Shown piece by piece: positions 46,733-56,260 of a stretch of 64,000 bases of DNA. The notes below the pieces were generated by a model. That model was given only the letters and a program-made list of their open reading frames with translations. It was not told the origin of the DNA and did not search any database. The first letter of the stretch is position 1. Each line of letters opens with the position of its first letter. Origin of the DNA: Antedon mediterranea (lineage: Eukaryota > Echinodermata > Crinoidea > Comatulida > Antedonidae); NCBI RefSeq assembly GCF_964355755.1, contig NC_092679.1:11708932-11772931 (forward strand). Direction: 5' to 3'. The position numbers and the translations under genes were made by a program.

Positions 46733-46744
46733 TTCCCCTTTTTG
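46733..46744 (-). other. Polypurine tract
   Basis: The minus strand reads AAAAAGGGGAA immediately before the TG of the 3' LTR, the usual plus-strand primer of LTR retrotransposons. Confidence 0.8.
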
Positions 46745-46833
46745 GGAAAAAGATTGTGTCAATCTTTCCAAAAATTTAACATTTAAAACCATTTTACTAT
46801 AAACTATCTACAAATAACACCTCTATAATATTA

Positions 46834-49800
46834 TTATTCACGGCTTAATCCATCTGCATTTCCATTTAATGATCCTTTCTTGTAAATAACTTTAAATTTA
46901 TATCCTTGTAAAAACAGAGCCCATCTCATAAGTCTAATATTGGCACCCTTCATTGAGTCCATCCATCTCAATGCCTGGTGGTCAGTATGAACTTGAAATT
47001 CACAACCATACAGATAATACTTAAGTTTATTGATAGCCCAAACAATAGAGAGGCACTCTTTTTCTGGCACAGAATATCTCTGCTCATGTACAGATAACTT
47101 TCTACTTAAGTACACAATGGGATAATCATTACCCTCACCATCTATTTGGCTCAGCACTGCACCTATGCCATAATTTGAGGCATCGGTTTGCAATATAAAC
47201 ATCTTATCAAAATTTGGGGCTTTTAGTACATTATCATCAGTAAGTCGTTTCTTTAAAGTTACAAAGGCATTTTCACATTGTTCATTCCACTTAACGGTAT
47301 TACTTTTACTCTTTAAAGTTAAATCAATCAATGGCTTAGCAATATCGGCATAGTTCTGTACACATTTTCTGTAATAGCCAGTTAATCCGAGAAATGATCG
47401 GACTTGTTTCTTAGACAAAGGTCTGGGAAACTTTTCCACAGCCTCAACCTTATCAATAATGGGTCTAATTTTTCCATTACCAATCTTATGCCCCAGAAAT
47501 TCTACCTGTGCATAGGCAATTTTACATTTCAAAGGCTTTGCTGTCAATCCAGCACTACTTAATCTTTCTAATACATCATTCAAATGAAAAATATGATCTT
47601 TCCAAGTTTGACTATAAATACATATGTCATCTATATATGCCTTAGCATATCCCTCAGTACCTTGTAATACCTTATCCATTAATCTTTGGAAAGTACTAGA
47701 GCTATTTTGCATACCAAATGGAAGTACATTGTAACAATACTGTCCAAATTGTGTAATAAATGCTGATTTGTCTTTGGTCTTAGGATCCAGAGGCACCTGG
47801 TAAAATCCTTTAGTTAGATCTAACGTAGTTATGTATATTGCGGATGATACCTCATCCAACATTTCGTCTATGCGAGGCATAACATAAGGGTCAAATTGTG
47901 TAGTCTTATTTAGTGATCTAAAATCTGTCACCATTCTAATTTGATTCTGGCCTTTCTTCAGGGCAATAATAGGTGCAGCATAGGCACTAACTGTAGGTTC
48001 TATTATACCCATAGCCAACATACTATCTAATTCCTCTTTCAATTTACCCTTTAATGCTTGGGGCGTTCTATATGCCCTATGCCTTATAGGCATTTCACCA
48101 TTAGTCTTAATTTCATGTGTCACTAAGTGAGTTCTACCTGGTACATCCGAGAATACATTCTGTTGGTACTTTAACAATTCTGTTAATTGTTTAGTTTGTG
48201 TATCATTTAAATTACTACTAACGTTAACATCTCTCCATGTTTGTGATTGATTATAAGACAATCCTATGTCTATTTCACTATCTAACTCATTGTCATGGAC
48301 TGTTTCATTTAAGTCTACTTCTTCTATCGACTGGACATTTGTTACTACATAATAACCATCTTTACTTATTTCTACTTTATCATACCATCTCTTTAACATA
48401 TTAACATGTAGAATTTGTTTTTCTTTTCTTCTACCTCCTATGTATATTTCATAATTTACATCATTGACCTTTTTTGTAACAGTGAAGGGGCCTTGCCATT
48501 TACTGTCTAACTTACTATTTCCTACTGGAAGGAATATCAACACTTTGTCCCCTTCTACAAATTCTCTATCAATAGCATTTTTGTTATAATTGTGGGACAT
48601 AATTTCTTGTTGTTCAAGTTTGTTTACATTAGCATCTTTCATTAATTCCTCCATTTTTTCTCTTATGTCTAACATGTATTTGATAACATCAGTAGATGTT
48701 TCTTCATCTTCTACCCAATTACTTTTGAGTAAACTCAAGGGTCCCCTCACCTCTCTACCATAAAGCAATTTAAAAGGTGAATGGCCCGTCACTTTACTAG
48801 GAACTTCTCTGTATGCAAACAGAAAGGGGGGTATGTAGTTATCCCAATTTTTTCTTTGCTTAACTGTAAGTGTCCTTATCATATTTTTCAATGTACCGTG
48901 AAATCTTTCAACAAGCCCATTGCTTTGGGGGTGGTACACTGTAGTCTTTAATTGATTAATCCCCAACATACTACATATAGATTGCATAATTGAAGACATG
49001 AAATTAGTTCCTTGATCATGTACAATCTCTTCGGGTAATCCTACTCTAGTAAAGACTTCTATTAGAGCCCTGGCTACTGTTTTAGCTCTAACATTGGGTA
49101 ACGGGATAGCATCCGGATATCTCGTAGCATAGTCAATTATAGTAAGCATATATTTGTTATTACGGCTTGTTCTAGATAAGGGTCCAACAATGTCTATCGC
49201 TATACGTTTAAATGGTGTACTTATAATCGGTAATGGTATCAAAGTATGTTTCCTTTTACTTTTACCCTTATCTACCTTTTGGCATTCCTTACAGACTTTA
49301 CAATAGACTACAACATCTTTAAATATACCTGGCCAATAGAATTGGTTCAGGATCCTACTTTTAGTTTTCTCAACACCCATGTGACCTGCAAATGGCACAT
49401 TATGACCTAAGTGTAATACACCCTGTCTACACTGAGTGGGTAATACAATCTGTTCCACTTGGTTATTCTTATCTTTAATACTACTCCAATTTCTCATCAA
49501 TATACCTTGTCTCATAAAGAAACATACCCTATGCTGACCTATTTCTTCTATGGGGACTACCCTGTCAAACACTCCTTTGAGTGAGTCATCATAAGTTTGC
49601 AATTTGATCAGTTCTTGTTTAGTTAGGTTCAGCTTGTGCTGTTGTTCATAAGTTTTATGTTTGACTGTTTTATCTTTAGCTTTATCCTCATTTTCGTCAA
49701 ATAAATTATTCATTTCTGTTCCATTCATATCATCTAAACACTTAGTTATATTTACTTTGTTGTCATTTACTACTGTTTTCAACAATTGTACATTAGTTTC

Positions 49801-51459
49801 TTTAGGCGGCTCTTCTATCGGCTTAAAGTTAATATCTTTCCCAAACAATATCATTTCGTCTTGTATTCTAACATCATTTTCTATTCTGGCTTGCTCCCTA
49901 GTTAGGACGAACATTTCTTTAGCCATTGTTTCCCCACAATTCTGGTCCAAATCATGACCCAATAACATGTCCCTCTGTAATCCTTCGATTACGGCTACAA
50001 TCACTTTTCCTGTCACTATCTTACTTTCTATAGCTACCTCAGCTAAGGGGACGGTAATATCGCCTCCTATACCTCTTAACGTAACCCATTTTCCTGGCAA
50101 GTAACACTTGTTAGGCACTAGACTTTCCTTAACAGCTGACTGGGTACATCCCGAGTTTCTAAGCATAGTTATATCCTGTCCTTCTAATTTTCCTGGTATT
50201 GTACACTTCTCCATTTTATTTTCTACACTATCCATAACTACTTGGGGTCCATCTGATTTTATTCCTTCACATCTTAAGCCATCTTCCACATTCGGGCCCT
50301 TCTTAGTGTCACTAGTCTTTCCTTTTGCTACCATCTTAGGACAATCCCCTATTTTATGTCCCTTCTCCTTACAATTAAAGCATAGGCCATTAATCCATTC
50401 ATTTGAAGGTTCTCTCTGTTGGAAATTTCTACCATAGTTATGGAATTTGCCTCCCCTTCCGCGATACCTATTGTATCCTTGCTGCCTAGCTCCAGGGTTA
50501 TTCTGAGTCGTACTATTCTTATGTTTACTATTTTCTTGGCCCTTATAATACGTAGGCTTATTTTCAGAATTTACGGCATTCCAATAGCCACGGCCACCTC
50601 TATTAGCTATATAATCATCGGCTATCCTAGCCATATCATAGCTCTTATTTACTTGTTTATATCTAAGATAAAGCCTCAGATCTTCAGGCATTTTATCAAG
50701 TGCCTGTTCCATTATAATCATTTCAATAATGCCTGCAGCATCATCTTCTTTTACATTAGCACATTTCATCCAACATTTTAAATAATGGGAGAGCTCATTC
50801 AGCCATTCCCTGATGGACATATCTTTAACTCTGTTTGAATTTCTAAATTTAAATCTGTAGGTCTCTGCGGACACATCATACTTTTCTAAGATTGCCTTCT
50901 TTAAGGTATCATAATCTACACATTCTTTTACGGTTAAGGATGCATATGCTGTCCTAGCTTTACCAGACAGTTCAGGTGCTAACCTAGCGGACCACGTATT
51001 CTTATCCCAACCTGTGGCTTCTGCCAAGTGTTCAAATGTTCTAAAATATATATCAATATCATCTGATTCCTTCAAAGTAGGAACCTTTACCTTCATTTCA
51101 TCTACTATATTCCTAGCATTACTGTAGCTAGACCTATTTTCTAATTCCATCATTTTCACTCTTTCTTGTGATTCAATTTTTCTTTGCTCTAGGCCTATCT
51201 CTGCTTCTAATCTTAATTGGTCTTGTTGGTATTGTAATTCTAACTTTTTGTTTTCGGCCTCGAACCTCATTCGAAAATATTCGAGCATCATATCTTTAGG
51301 CATACCGCCGGGTATTTCGGGCAAATCAATATCCCTATCCATTTTATCATATATTTCATTGACTATGTCAACCATAACTTCTTGGTCAACCATATCTTCC
51401 CTAGTATCTTTTTCTGACATAGTCTTATCTATATTTTTACCCGATCTTAAAGTTGTCAT
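46834..51459 (-). CDS. Gag-pol polyprotein, order gag-PR-INT-RT-RH
   Basis: One uninterrupted frame of 1,541 residues. Gag occupies about residues 1-340, with a coiled segment (LRLEAEIGLEQRKIESQERV) and a CCHC knuckle CFNCKEKGHKIGDC near residue 360. The protease region near 434 reads LRNSGCTQSAV: the catalytic Asp of D-S/T-G is Asn. Integrase follows (HHCC finger HLGHNVPFAGHMGVEK to CKVCKEC; catalytic Asp in AIDIVGP, Asp in HDQGTNF and Glu in VERFHG, 35 residues apart). RT then runs from about 1110 with VTDFRSLNK, LDLTKGFYQVPL and AYIDDICIYS, and RNase H has LQTDASNYGIG, PEKECLSIVW and HTDHQALRW to the end. Known: integrase upstream of RT in a Ty3-like element defines the Gmr1 group. RT, RNase H and integrase residues appear intact. 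Confidence 0.95.
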   Translation of the reverse strand: MTTLRSGKNIDKTMSEKDTREDMVDQEVMVDIVNEIYDKMDRDIDLPEIPGGMPKDMMLEYFRMRFEAENKKLELQYQQDQLRLEAEIGLEQRKIESQERVKMMELENRSSYSNARNIVDEMKVKVPTLKESDDIDIYFRTFEHLAEATGWDKNTWSARLAPELSGKARTAYASLTVKECVDYDTLKKAILEKYDVSAETYRFKFRNSNRVKDMSIREWLNELSHYLKCWMKCANVKEDDAAGIIEMIIMEQALDKMPEDLRLYLRYKQVNKSYDMARIADDYIANRGGRGYWNAVNSENKPTYYKGQENSKHKNSTTQNNPGARQQGYNRYRGRGGKFHNYGRNFQQREPSNEWINGLCFNCKEKGHKIGDCPKMVAKGKTSDTKKGPNVEDGLRCEGIKSDGPQVVMDSVENKMEKCTIPGKLEGQDITMLRNSGCTQSAVKESLVPNKCYLPGKWVTLRGIGGDITVPLAEVAIESKIVTGKVIVAVIEGLQRDMLLGHDLDQNCGETMAKEMFVLTREQARIENDVRIQDEMILFGKDINFKPIEEPPKETNVQLLKTVVNDNKVNITKCLDDMNGTEMNNLFDENEDKAKDKTVKHKTYEQQHKLNLTKQELIKLQTYDDSLKGVFDRVVPIEEIGQHRVCFFMRQGILMRNWSSIKDKNNQVEQIVLPTQCRQGVLHLGHNVPFAGHMGVEKTKSRILNQFYWPGIFKDVVVYCKVCKECQKVDKGKSKRKHTLIPLPIISTPFKRIAIDIVGPLSRTSRNNKYMLTIIDYATRYPDAIPLPNVRAKTVARALIEVFTRVGLPEEIVHDQGTNFMSSIMQSICSMLGINQLKTTVYHPQSNGLVERFHGTLKNMIRTLTVKQRKNWDNYIPPFLFAYREVPSKVTGHSPFKLLYGREVRGPLSLLKSNWVEDEETSTDVIKYMLDIREKMEELMKDANVNKLEQQEIMSHNYNKNAIDREFVEGDKVLIFLPVGNSKLDSKWQGPFTVTKKVNDVNYEIYIGGRRKEKQILHVNMLKRWYDKVEISKDGYYVVTNVQSIEEVDLNETVHDNELDSEIDIGLSYNQSQTWRDVNVSSNLNDTQTKQLTELLKYQQNVFSDVPGRTHLVTHEIKTNGEMPIRHRAYRTPQALKGKLKEELDSMLAMGIIEPTVSAYAAPIIALKKGQNQIRMVTDFRSLNKTTQFDPYVMPRIDEMLDEVSSAIYITTLDLTKGFYQVPLDPKTKDKSAFITQFGQYCYNVLPFGMQNSSSTFQRLMDKVLQGTEGYAKAYIDDICIYSQTWKDHIFHLNDVLERLSSAGLTAKPLKCKIAYAQVEFLGHKIGNGKIRPIIDKVEAVEKFPRPLSKKQVRSFLGLTGYYRKCVQNYADIAKPLIDLTLKSKSNTVKWNEQCENAFVTLKKRLTDDNVLKAPNFDKMFILQTDASNYGIGAVLSQIDGEGNDYPIVYLSRKLSVHEQRYSVPEKECLSIVWAINKLKYYLYGCEFQVHTDHQALRWMDSMKGANIRLMRWALFLQGYKFKVIYKKGSLNGNADGLSRE

Positions 51460-51965
51460 GCTATCATGCTAATAACAATTTACTAATGAAATATGAAACT
51501 TATGTATACAAAATATGTTATAAAAGTATTTGTATTACCTTGATTCCATTCAGATATGTAAAAATATGAAATCCACATAAATTTTTAAATGCAATACAAT
51601 ATAAGACATTAATTTACTTCAAAGTCACAAACAACGTTCCAAGTTCGCTCCGTACAAAAATTTACTTTCGAAATAAAAATAGTTTACAAAGTCAGCTTTG
51701 CAAATCTTCTCAAAATTTACTGGGCTTCCTTCTGTTACTTCAGACTTCAGTCTTCTTCTTTCAGATCTCGGTGAATATATATCTCCGATGAATATCCAGC
51801 AGTCTTGAGCTCAACAGTACTTCTTCTTCGTTGTAATATCCAAACAACGGTATAAAAACTGTCAGGAATCCAGATCTTCGTAACCATTTAACTTTTTGGT
51901 TACTGATTTAACAGGCCCGTAGAGTAGGCACTGTCACTTCTTCTTCTTCTTCTTCTTCTTGATAC
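51460..51965 (-). other. Leader of the Gmr1-type element, downstream part
   Basis: Non-coding segment between gag and the nested element; contains a (TTC)n run at 51938-51960 on the + strand. Nothing coding. Confidence 0.6.
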
Positions 51966-51969
51966 TTAA

Positions 51970-53554
51970 AGGGGGGTTCCGGGTTTAAAATGAATAGTAA
52001 AAAATGTAAAATATATTTGTTTGTCTCTTGAACGGTAAAAGTTTCAATTTATATAAGCGCCCAGTGAAGCAGAACGAAGGCTGTGAAATCAGGCCAGATT
52101 ACAAGTGCAGCTACGGCAAAATCACACTGTGGTTACAAAATAGGAAATTCGTGAAATGGTCCATCTTCCGACGACTCGTTATCATAAACCATATCAATTA
52201 CTTTTGTAAAATTATACTTATCTGATGTAATTTTAGTCGGTCTTCCCATTTATAAAGTCAATTTTTTATGAAAATTCATCAAAACAGTGAAAAATTAGAT
52301 ATGTTTGCACTTTACGTTTGCCGATTTTCGCACCGACTTAGGGAAAAATCAAAATCAATGAAGCGTAACGTATACTGTACATTCCTGCTGAGGATCGAGC
52401 GAGACGACGATATACACGTGCTCTCTCTGCTGCCCATGCCTGGCATCGTCACGTGATAAGCAGATACAACAATACCAAACTGGTCGGGTCGAGTATACCC
52501 CGTCTATAATCACAACATGAACGATGTACAGTATTTGATTGAAGGTCGACTTGACCTACCGGAATGGTATAGATAATATAGCTCGAATGAGAGAGTTGGA
52601 ATATTTGTGTAGTGCAGCCTATAGTAAAAGGCCTGGTAGTATCAATTCGCATAGGATCTACTACACTAGCTAGCTCAATTTTTAACTGGGCCGGATCGGC
52701 TAGGTCTCCTGTCTCCTTCCTACTACCTGGTCTAATTGCTTGATGCATGAGTATCCGCTTTTTTGGAGAGTAAACTAAGCCTATTTTATTTTAGGCCTAC
52801 TTAGACGATCGGGACACCATACGTGTGGACGGCGATCGGACCTTGTTTTGCTTCAATATTTACAGCCGATTTTGTAGAACGTTTTAGGTTTAGATGGTTT
52901 AGGAGTTTGGTTGATAGTAGGATGGGTTTTGTTATTTATGGGCCAATCGTCTAGTAGTAGGCTAGCTAGGCCCATGGGCCCCATTGTTTTAACGTAGCCA
53001 TCGTGGCATGGAATCCCTAGTCAGAATGGCTCTCGCCCATATTATTATTAGGCTAGGCCTAGAGTAGTATTGTACGTGAAGCCGATAATACGATCTGTAC
53101 TATAGAGGTATAAAAATAGTATAATTTATGACTCCGTATCTGTACTAAATTTTGTATTTCATTAAATGTCAAATAAATATATGCTACTACTGTTATTATT
53201 ACACTTTAGGCCTAGCTTAGAAAATCTACAAAAAATGTATTTCACAATGATCGGGTGGTCGTCGTTTGACAGGGGAGAGAGATGTAAATTAGTTGACAAA
53301 CACAACGTACATGACGTCGCGAGTTTGGAATCCACTGGTGACGTGATTTTGTGAATATCTCATGAATATTAATGAGCTTCCCTAAGCTGCTGAAAAACAG
53401 ACTTTCCATGAATTTACCCTAAAATGTATATGAAATTTAATTTTTTTAATTTCTCGTTATTACTTCTTCATTCTGACATGTCTATATTGTTATAATATTT
53501 TTTATTTAATAAATAAACGATATTTAAAAGCAATTTTAAACCCAGAATCCCCCT
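51970..53554. mobile_element. Nested T2/Kolobok-like non-autonomous element
   Basis: Flanked by TTAA on both sides (51966-51969 and 53555-53558). Termini AGGGGGGTTCCGGGTTTAAA (left) and AGGGGGATTCTGGGTTTAAA (right, inverted) form 22-bp inverted repeats with a few mismatches. Known: TTAA duplication plus TTAAAGGRR ends are the signature of the T2/Kolobok group; piggyBac also uses TTAA but usually ends in CCY. The 1.54-kb interior encodes no recognisable transposase; it has several short frames and some TAGGCC words. Confidence 0.8.
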
Positions 53555-53576
53555 TTAAATCATGTATCTTAAACAA

Positions 53577-53597
53577 AAATTTTCACCGCTGCCACCA
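53577..53597 (-). other. Primer binding site complementary to tRNA-Leu
   Basis: Directly next to the 5' LTR the minus strand reads TGGTGGCAGCGGTG, the complement of CACCGCTGCCA plus CCA, which is the 3' end of metazoan Leu tRNAs with AAG/TAG anticodons. Confidence 0.75.
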
Positions 53598-53990
53598 TGT
53601 AGTGAATATTTTAGTTGGTTCCGAGCTTTCTCAGGCGTATATATAACTCCACGCGACGTACACTGTCACTGAATGATAACTCATACAAAAAGTATATTTA
53701 ACTCAACTAGAACTTTTATTCCTTGTAACTCGATTAATAAATCTTACTACCAGTCAAGCCTTATTTTCTTTATCATCTTTCCGTTTATCTACTCTGATCT
53801 TATTCTCTCTTCCTCTTTTTTATCTATTACATTCCACTTTTATACTGGACATGAAAATTTTAGGCTTCAGAGGAGGATAACATTTTCCCTCCAAAAATTA
53901 TACAATTTTGATTGGCTAATAATATTTGGCGGACCTGGTCTAAAGCATCCTTATCTAAACACAGGGAATCAGAACATAAATAATATGACA
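53598..53990 (-). repeat. 5' LTR of the Gmr1-type element
   Basis: 393 bp, identical to the left LTR except for three single-base differences (in 'attaata(c/a)atc', 'cttt(ca/cc)gttt' and 'tgat(t/c)ttatt'). Confidence 0.92.
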
Positions 53991-53995
53991 CCTAT

Positions 53996-56060
53996 ATAGA
54001 CTATTTTTAGTATATGTATATATGTACATACATACATATAAATGTTCGGTTCAATGTAACCGTCTAGAAAGTGCTCAATACGGTAAAGTAGAGCTAAAAT
54101 ATATACGTTAAGTCTGGAAAATAAGTAAAAACTACAGTTTGGTCTCTACAGGCTTGTTTTGTGAGTCGTGCAACTCACTCATCAGGAGACTATAATGAGA
54201 AGAATCAATTACAACGCTGCTTATAAGCACATTTACTTGTAGAATTAGCATTTACAGGTGATATGTTTTGGAATGTCAGCTGTTATGTAACAATGCTTTC
54301 TTTCTGTGCCGGCAGGCGGACACAAGTTCGTTACGTTTGTTTAATGTCGATAATTCAGGGTGGCGGATGATAAATAATTTCTCTTTGAGGCAGAGATTGC
54401 ATTTTTTGTTTGCGCTACTATATGCTTTAGTAGATGTCAAGATGCGCCATGAGATTGTATAGTCTGTGTTATTGTCCTTGAGTGTCCAAATATGTTTACT
54501 GAGTTCAGTTGAGTTTCTAGAACGTGAATTACGGAATGATGAGGTGTGATTTCTGTATCGTGTTTTAAAATCATTTTCAGTTAGTCGGCAGTTGCATGTT
54601 TTGTTTTCTTGCGTGTTTTCCACGGATGTTGTTTCGGGCTGGTTGAGTATTCTCTTGTTGTGACTGTCTATTATCTGTTTCATATTGTTCATACAACTGT
54701 AGCTAATCTTGATAGTGTTTCGGTTGAAGATTTTTCTTAGTTTGTTATCTTTTGGAAAATGTTTGTCTACTAGGGATAGGAATTTCTGTCCAATGTTTGT
54801 GCTGACGTTTTTGCTGAACGGTGGGTTGTACCACAGAATGTCTTTTCGTTGTCTGTTTTTTCGTCTTGTCTGGATTACCGGCTCGTATTTTAGTGTGTAC
54901 TGGTATCCACTGTCGTTGAGAGTTTTCTGGTATACAGGGGCGGCTTGGTCGAATGAATTCTTGTCGGATGACAAGGACGAGAGTCGTCTGTTTATTCCGG
55001 CGGGTATATTATTTAGGATGGTCGGTGGGTGGTTACTTTGTTGATGGATATACTGTAACGTGGCGTTTGGTTTGGTGTAGGGCTGGTATGTGTTCTTCGC
55101 TAGGTTGAGTGTGACGTCTAAGAAGTTGATGACTTGTTTGTTTGCTTCTATGGTAATGCGTAGGCCGTTATTTATTTAATATTTGGCATATGTCTTTTTT
55201 AATATTTTCTGTGCTTTTATGTGTGGTGTCTGTGACTGCAAGGCCGTCATCTCTGTAAAGTCCTATGTTGATTCCTAGTTTCTGTTGTAATTGGTGTAAC
55301 AGGAAGCTTCCAACAAGTTCACATGTTTCTGCGCCATCATAACTACCCATAGTCACATCGAATGCTGTGGGGCCTTTCTTTTGCCATGGTTGCTGTTTGT
55401 GTGATAGTACTGATTTTTTGGTATGTACGATGATGTCTCTTTCGTCGTTGGTAATATCATCGTATCTTTTAGCGAAGTCTAGTGCTTTATTCAGCAGGTC
55501 ATTGCTGATAGAGGGGTAAAATTCTACGATGTCGAAGCATATAAAGTTGTGTTGTTGTTTCTTGTCGATGCTCTTAAACCATTCGATGACCGATGAGGTA
55601 TTTTTCCATTGATTGGTGCAAAGTTTTGATGTAATTTTGCTGTTAATACAATCGAGTATAGTTTTGCTTATCTTGCCTATCTCGGATTTGGTCGGGTTTA
55701 TTAATCGGCAAGTAGGTTTGTTAGTGAAGTTCGGTTTGTGGTCTTTGAGGGTTATGAAAGCATCTTTATTTGCAGTTGTATCCACTCTGTCAGCGATGTT
55801 CAATTTTGTTGCAATACTTTTGTTTTTTCTATGAATCGTCTGTACGAGTGCAGGTTCTGCTTTCTTGTATGATTTGGTGATGTTTTCTTCTAGGAGGTTG
55901 TCATACGTCGGTGGGTCTAGTTTGTAGAAATTTGTGGTTTTGTCGGCTGCAATTAGAAGTTTGGGCTCGTTTTCAATTTTCTTGGAGTCGGTTTTTAACT
56001 TGTTGAGTAGAGGGTTGTCTACATACATATATATATGTATGTATATATACACATTAGGCA
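53996..56060 (-). mobile_element. Penelope-like element, second family
   Basis: Minus strand: a (TA)n-bordered 5' end near 56.06 kb, an RT-endonuclease frame with one break, and a 3' region of about 220 bases with a hammerhead-like motif, ending near 54.04 kb. It differs in sequence from the PLEs at 33 and 62 kb. The N-terminal part of the protein is missing, so it is 5'-truncated. Confidence 0.85.
54141..54190 (-). ncRNA. Hammerhead ribozyme of the PLE, one core base changed
   Basis: Minus strand: stem I GTCTC/GAGAC, core CTGATGA, stem II GTGAGT/ACTCAC with a 6-base loop, then AAAA where GAAA is required, minimal stem III CA/TG, and cleavage triplet GTA. All helices pair. The only fault is A in place of the catalytic G12 (position 54160), next to a C, as produced by decay of a CpG. 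Known: PLE terminal regions often carry type I hammerheads. Confidence 0.75.
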
Positions 56061-56139
56061 ATGAACATGTATATATATATATATACATACACACATATAC
56101 ATATATACATACATATATACACACAAACTCATCAGACAA
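54276..56139 (-). pseudogene. PLE reverse transcriptase with C-terminal remnant, one main break
   Basis: First part (about 56030-55168): KLLIAADKTTNFYKLDPPTY, ITLKDHKPNF, RLINPTKSEIGKISK, motif A FDIVEFYPSIS and motif C GLYRDDGLAV. A stop or frameshift lies at about 55165; the frame then continues with NGLRITIEANKQVINFLDVT and TYQPYTKPNATLQYIHQQSN to the 54974-54276 part, which has LWYNPPFSKNVSTNIGQKFL, SYSCMNNMKQII, LTENDFKTRYRNHTSSFRN and CNLCLKEKLFIIRHPELSTL. The last matches the tail of a GIY-YIG domain, but the GIY/YIG start is deleted before LTEND. The RT palm itself looks complete. Confidence 0.85.
56000..56120. repeat. (AT)/(ATAC)n microsatellite tract
   Basis: Alternating ATATAT and ACATACAT runs at the 5' edge of the PLE, translated as Tyr/Ile/Cys-rich nonsense at the start of the long minus-strand frame. 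Confidence 0.85.
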
Positions 56140-56256
56140 TAAACATTAATTCTAAACAGCCCAGCGATATACTGAAATGTTAATTAATTAATTTGAAACG
56201 ATAAAGATGAGGAAATATAATATAAATATATAGCCAATATAGACTATTCTCAGTTA
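56121..56256 (+). repeat. Interspersed repeat 'R', copy 5 (uninterrupted)
   Basis: ACAATAAACATTAATTCTAA, AACAGCCCAGCGATATACTG and AAACGATAAAGATGAGG, followed by AATATAAATATATAGCCAAT and ATAGACTATTCT. It shows what copy 4 looked like before the Gmr1-type element split it at GCCTAT. Confidence 0.85.
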
Positions 56257-56260
56257 TATA

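Larger units (their letters stand above)
46340..53990 (-). mobile_element. Gmr1-type Ty3/gypsy LTR retrotransposon (integrase before RT)
   Basis: Two 393-bp LTRs (46340-46732 and 53598-53990) start TG and end CA and differ at three positions by eye. The 5-bp duplication CCTAT flanks the element (46335-46339, 53991-53995). Transcription is leftwards: primer site next to the right LTR, leader, one gag-pol frame, polypurine tract next to the left LTR. Domain order gag-protease-integrase-RT-RNase H is that of the Gmr1 group. A 1,585-bp DNA element sits in the leader. Young and nearly intact apart from the protease change. Confidence 0.92.

Noticed and set aside
49661-51472. Several plus-strand frames of 70-120 residues
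   Set aside because: They are complements of the long gag-pol frame, with Ser/Ile/Leu-rich nonsense.
52028-52748. Host exon captured in the T2/Kolobok-like element
   Set aside because: Short frames without recognised motifs or joined splice sites; not supportable from the sequence alone.
51970-53554. piggyBac element in the Gmr1-type leader
   Set aside because: The TTAA duplication fits, but ends begin AGGG rather than CCY and no piggyBac transposase is present; T2/Kolobok fits better.
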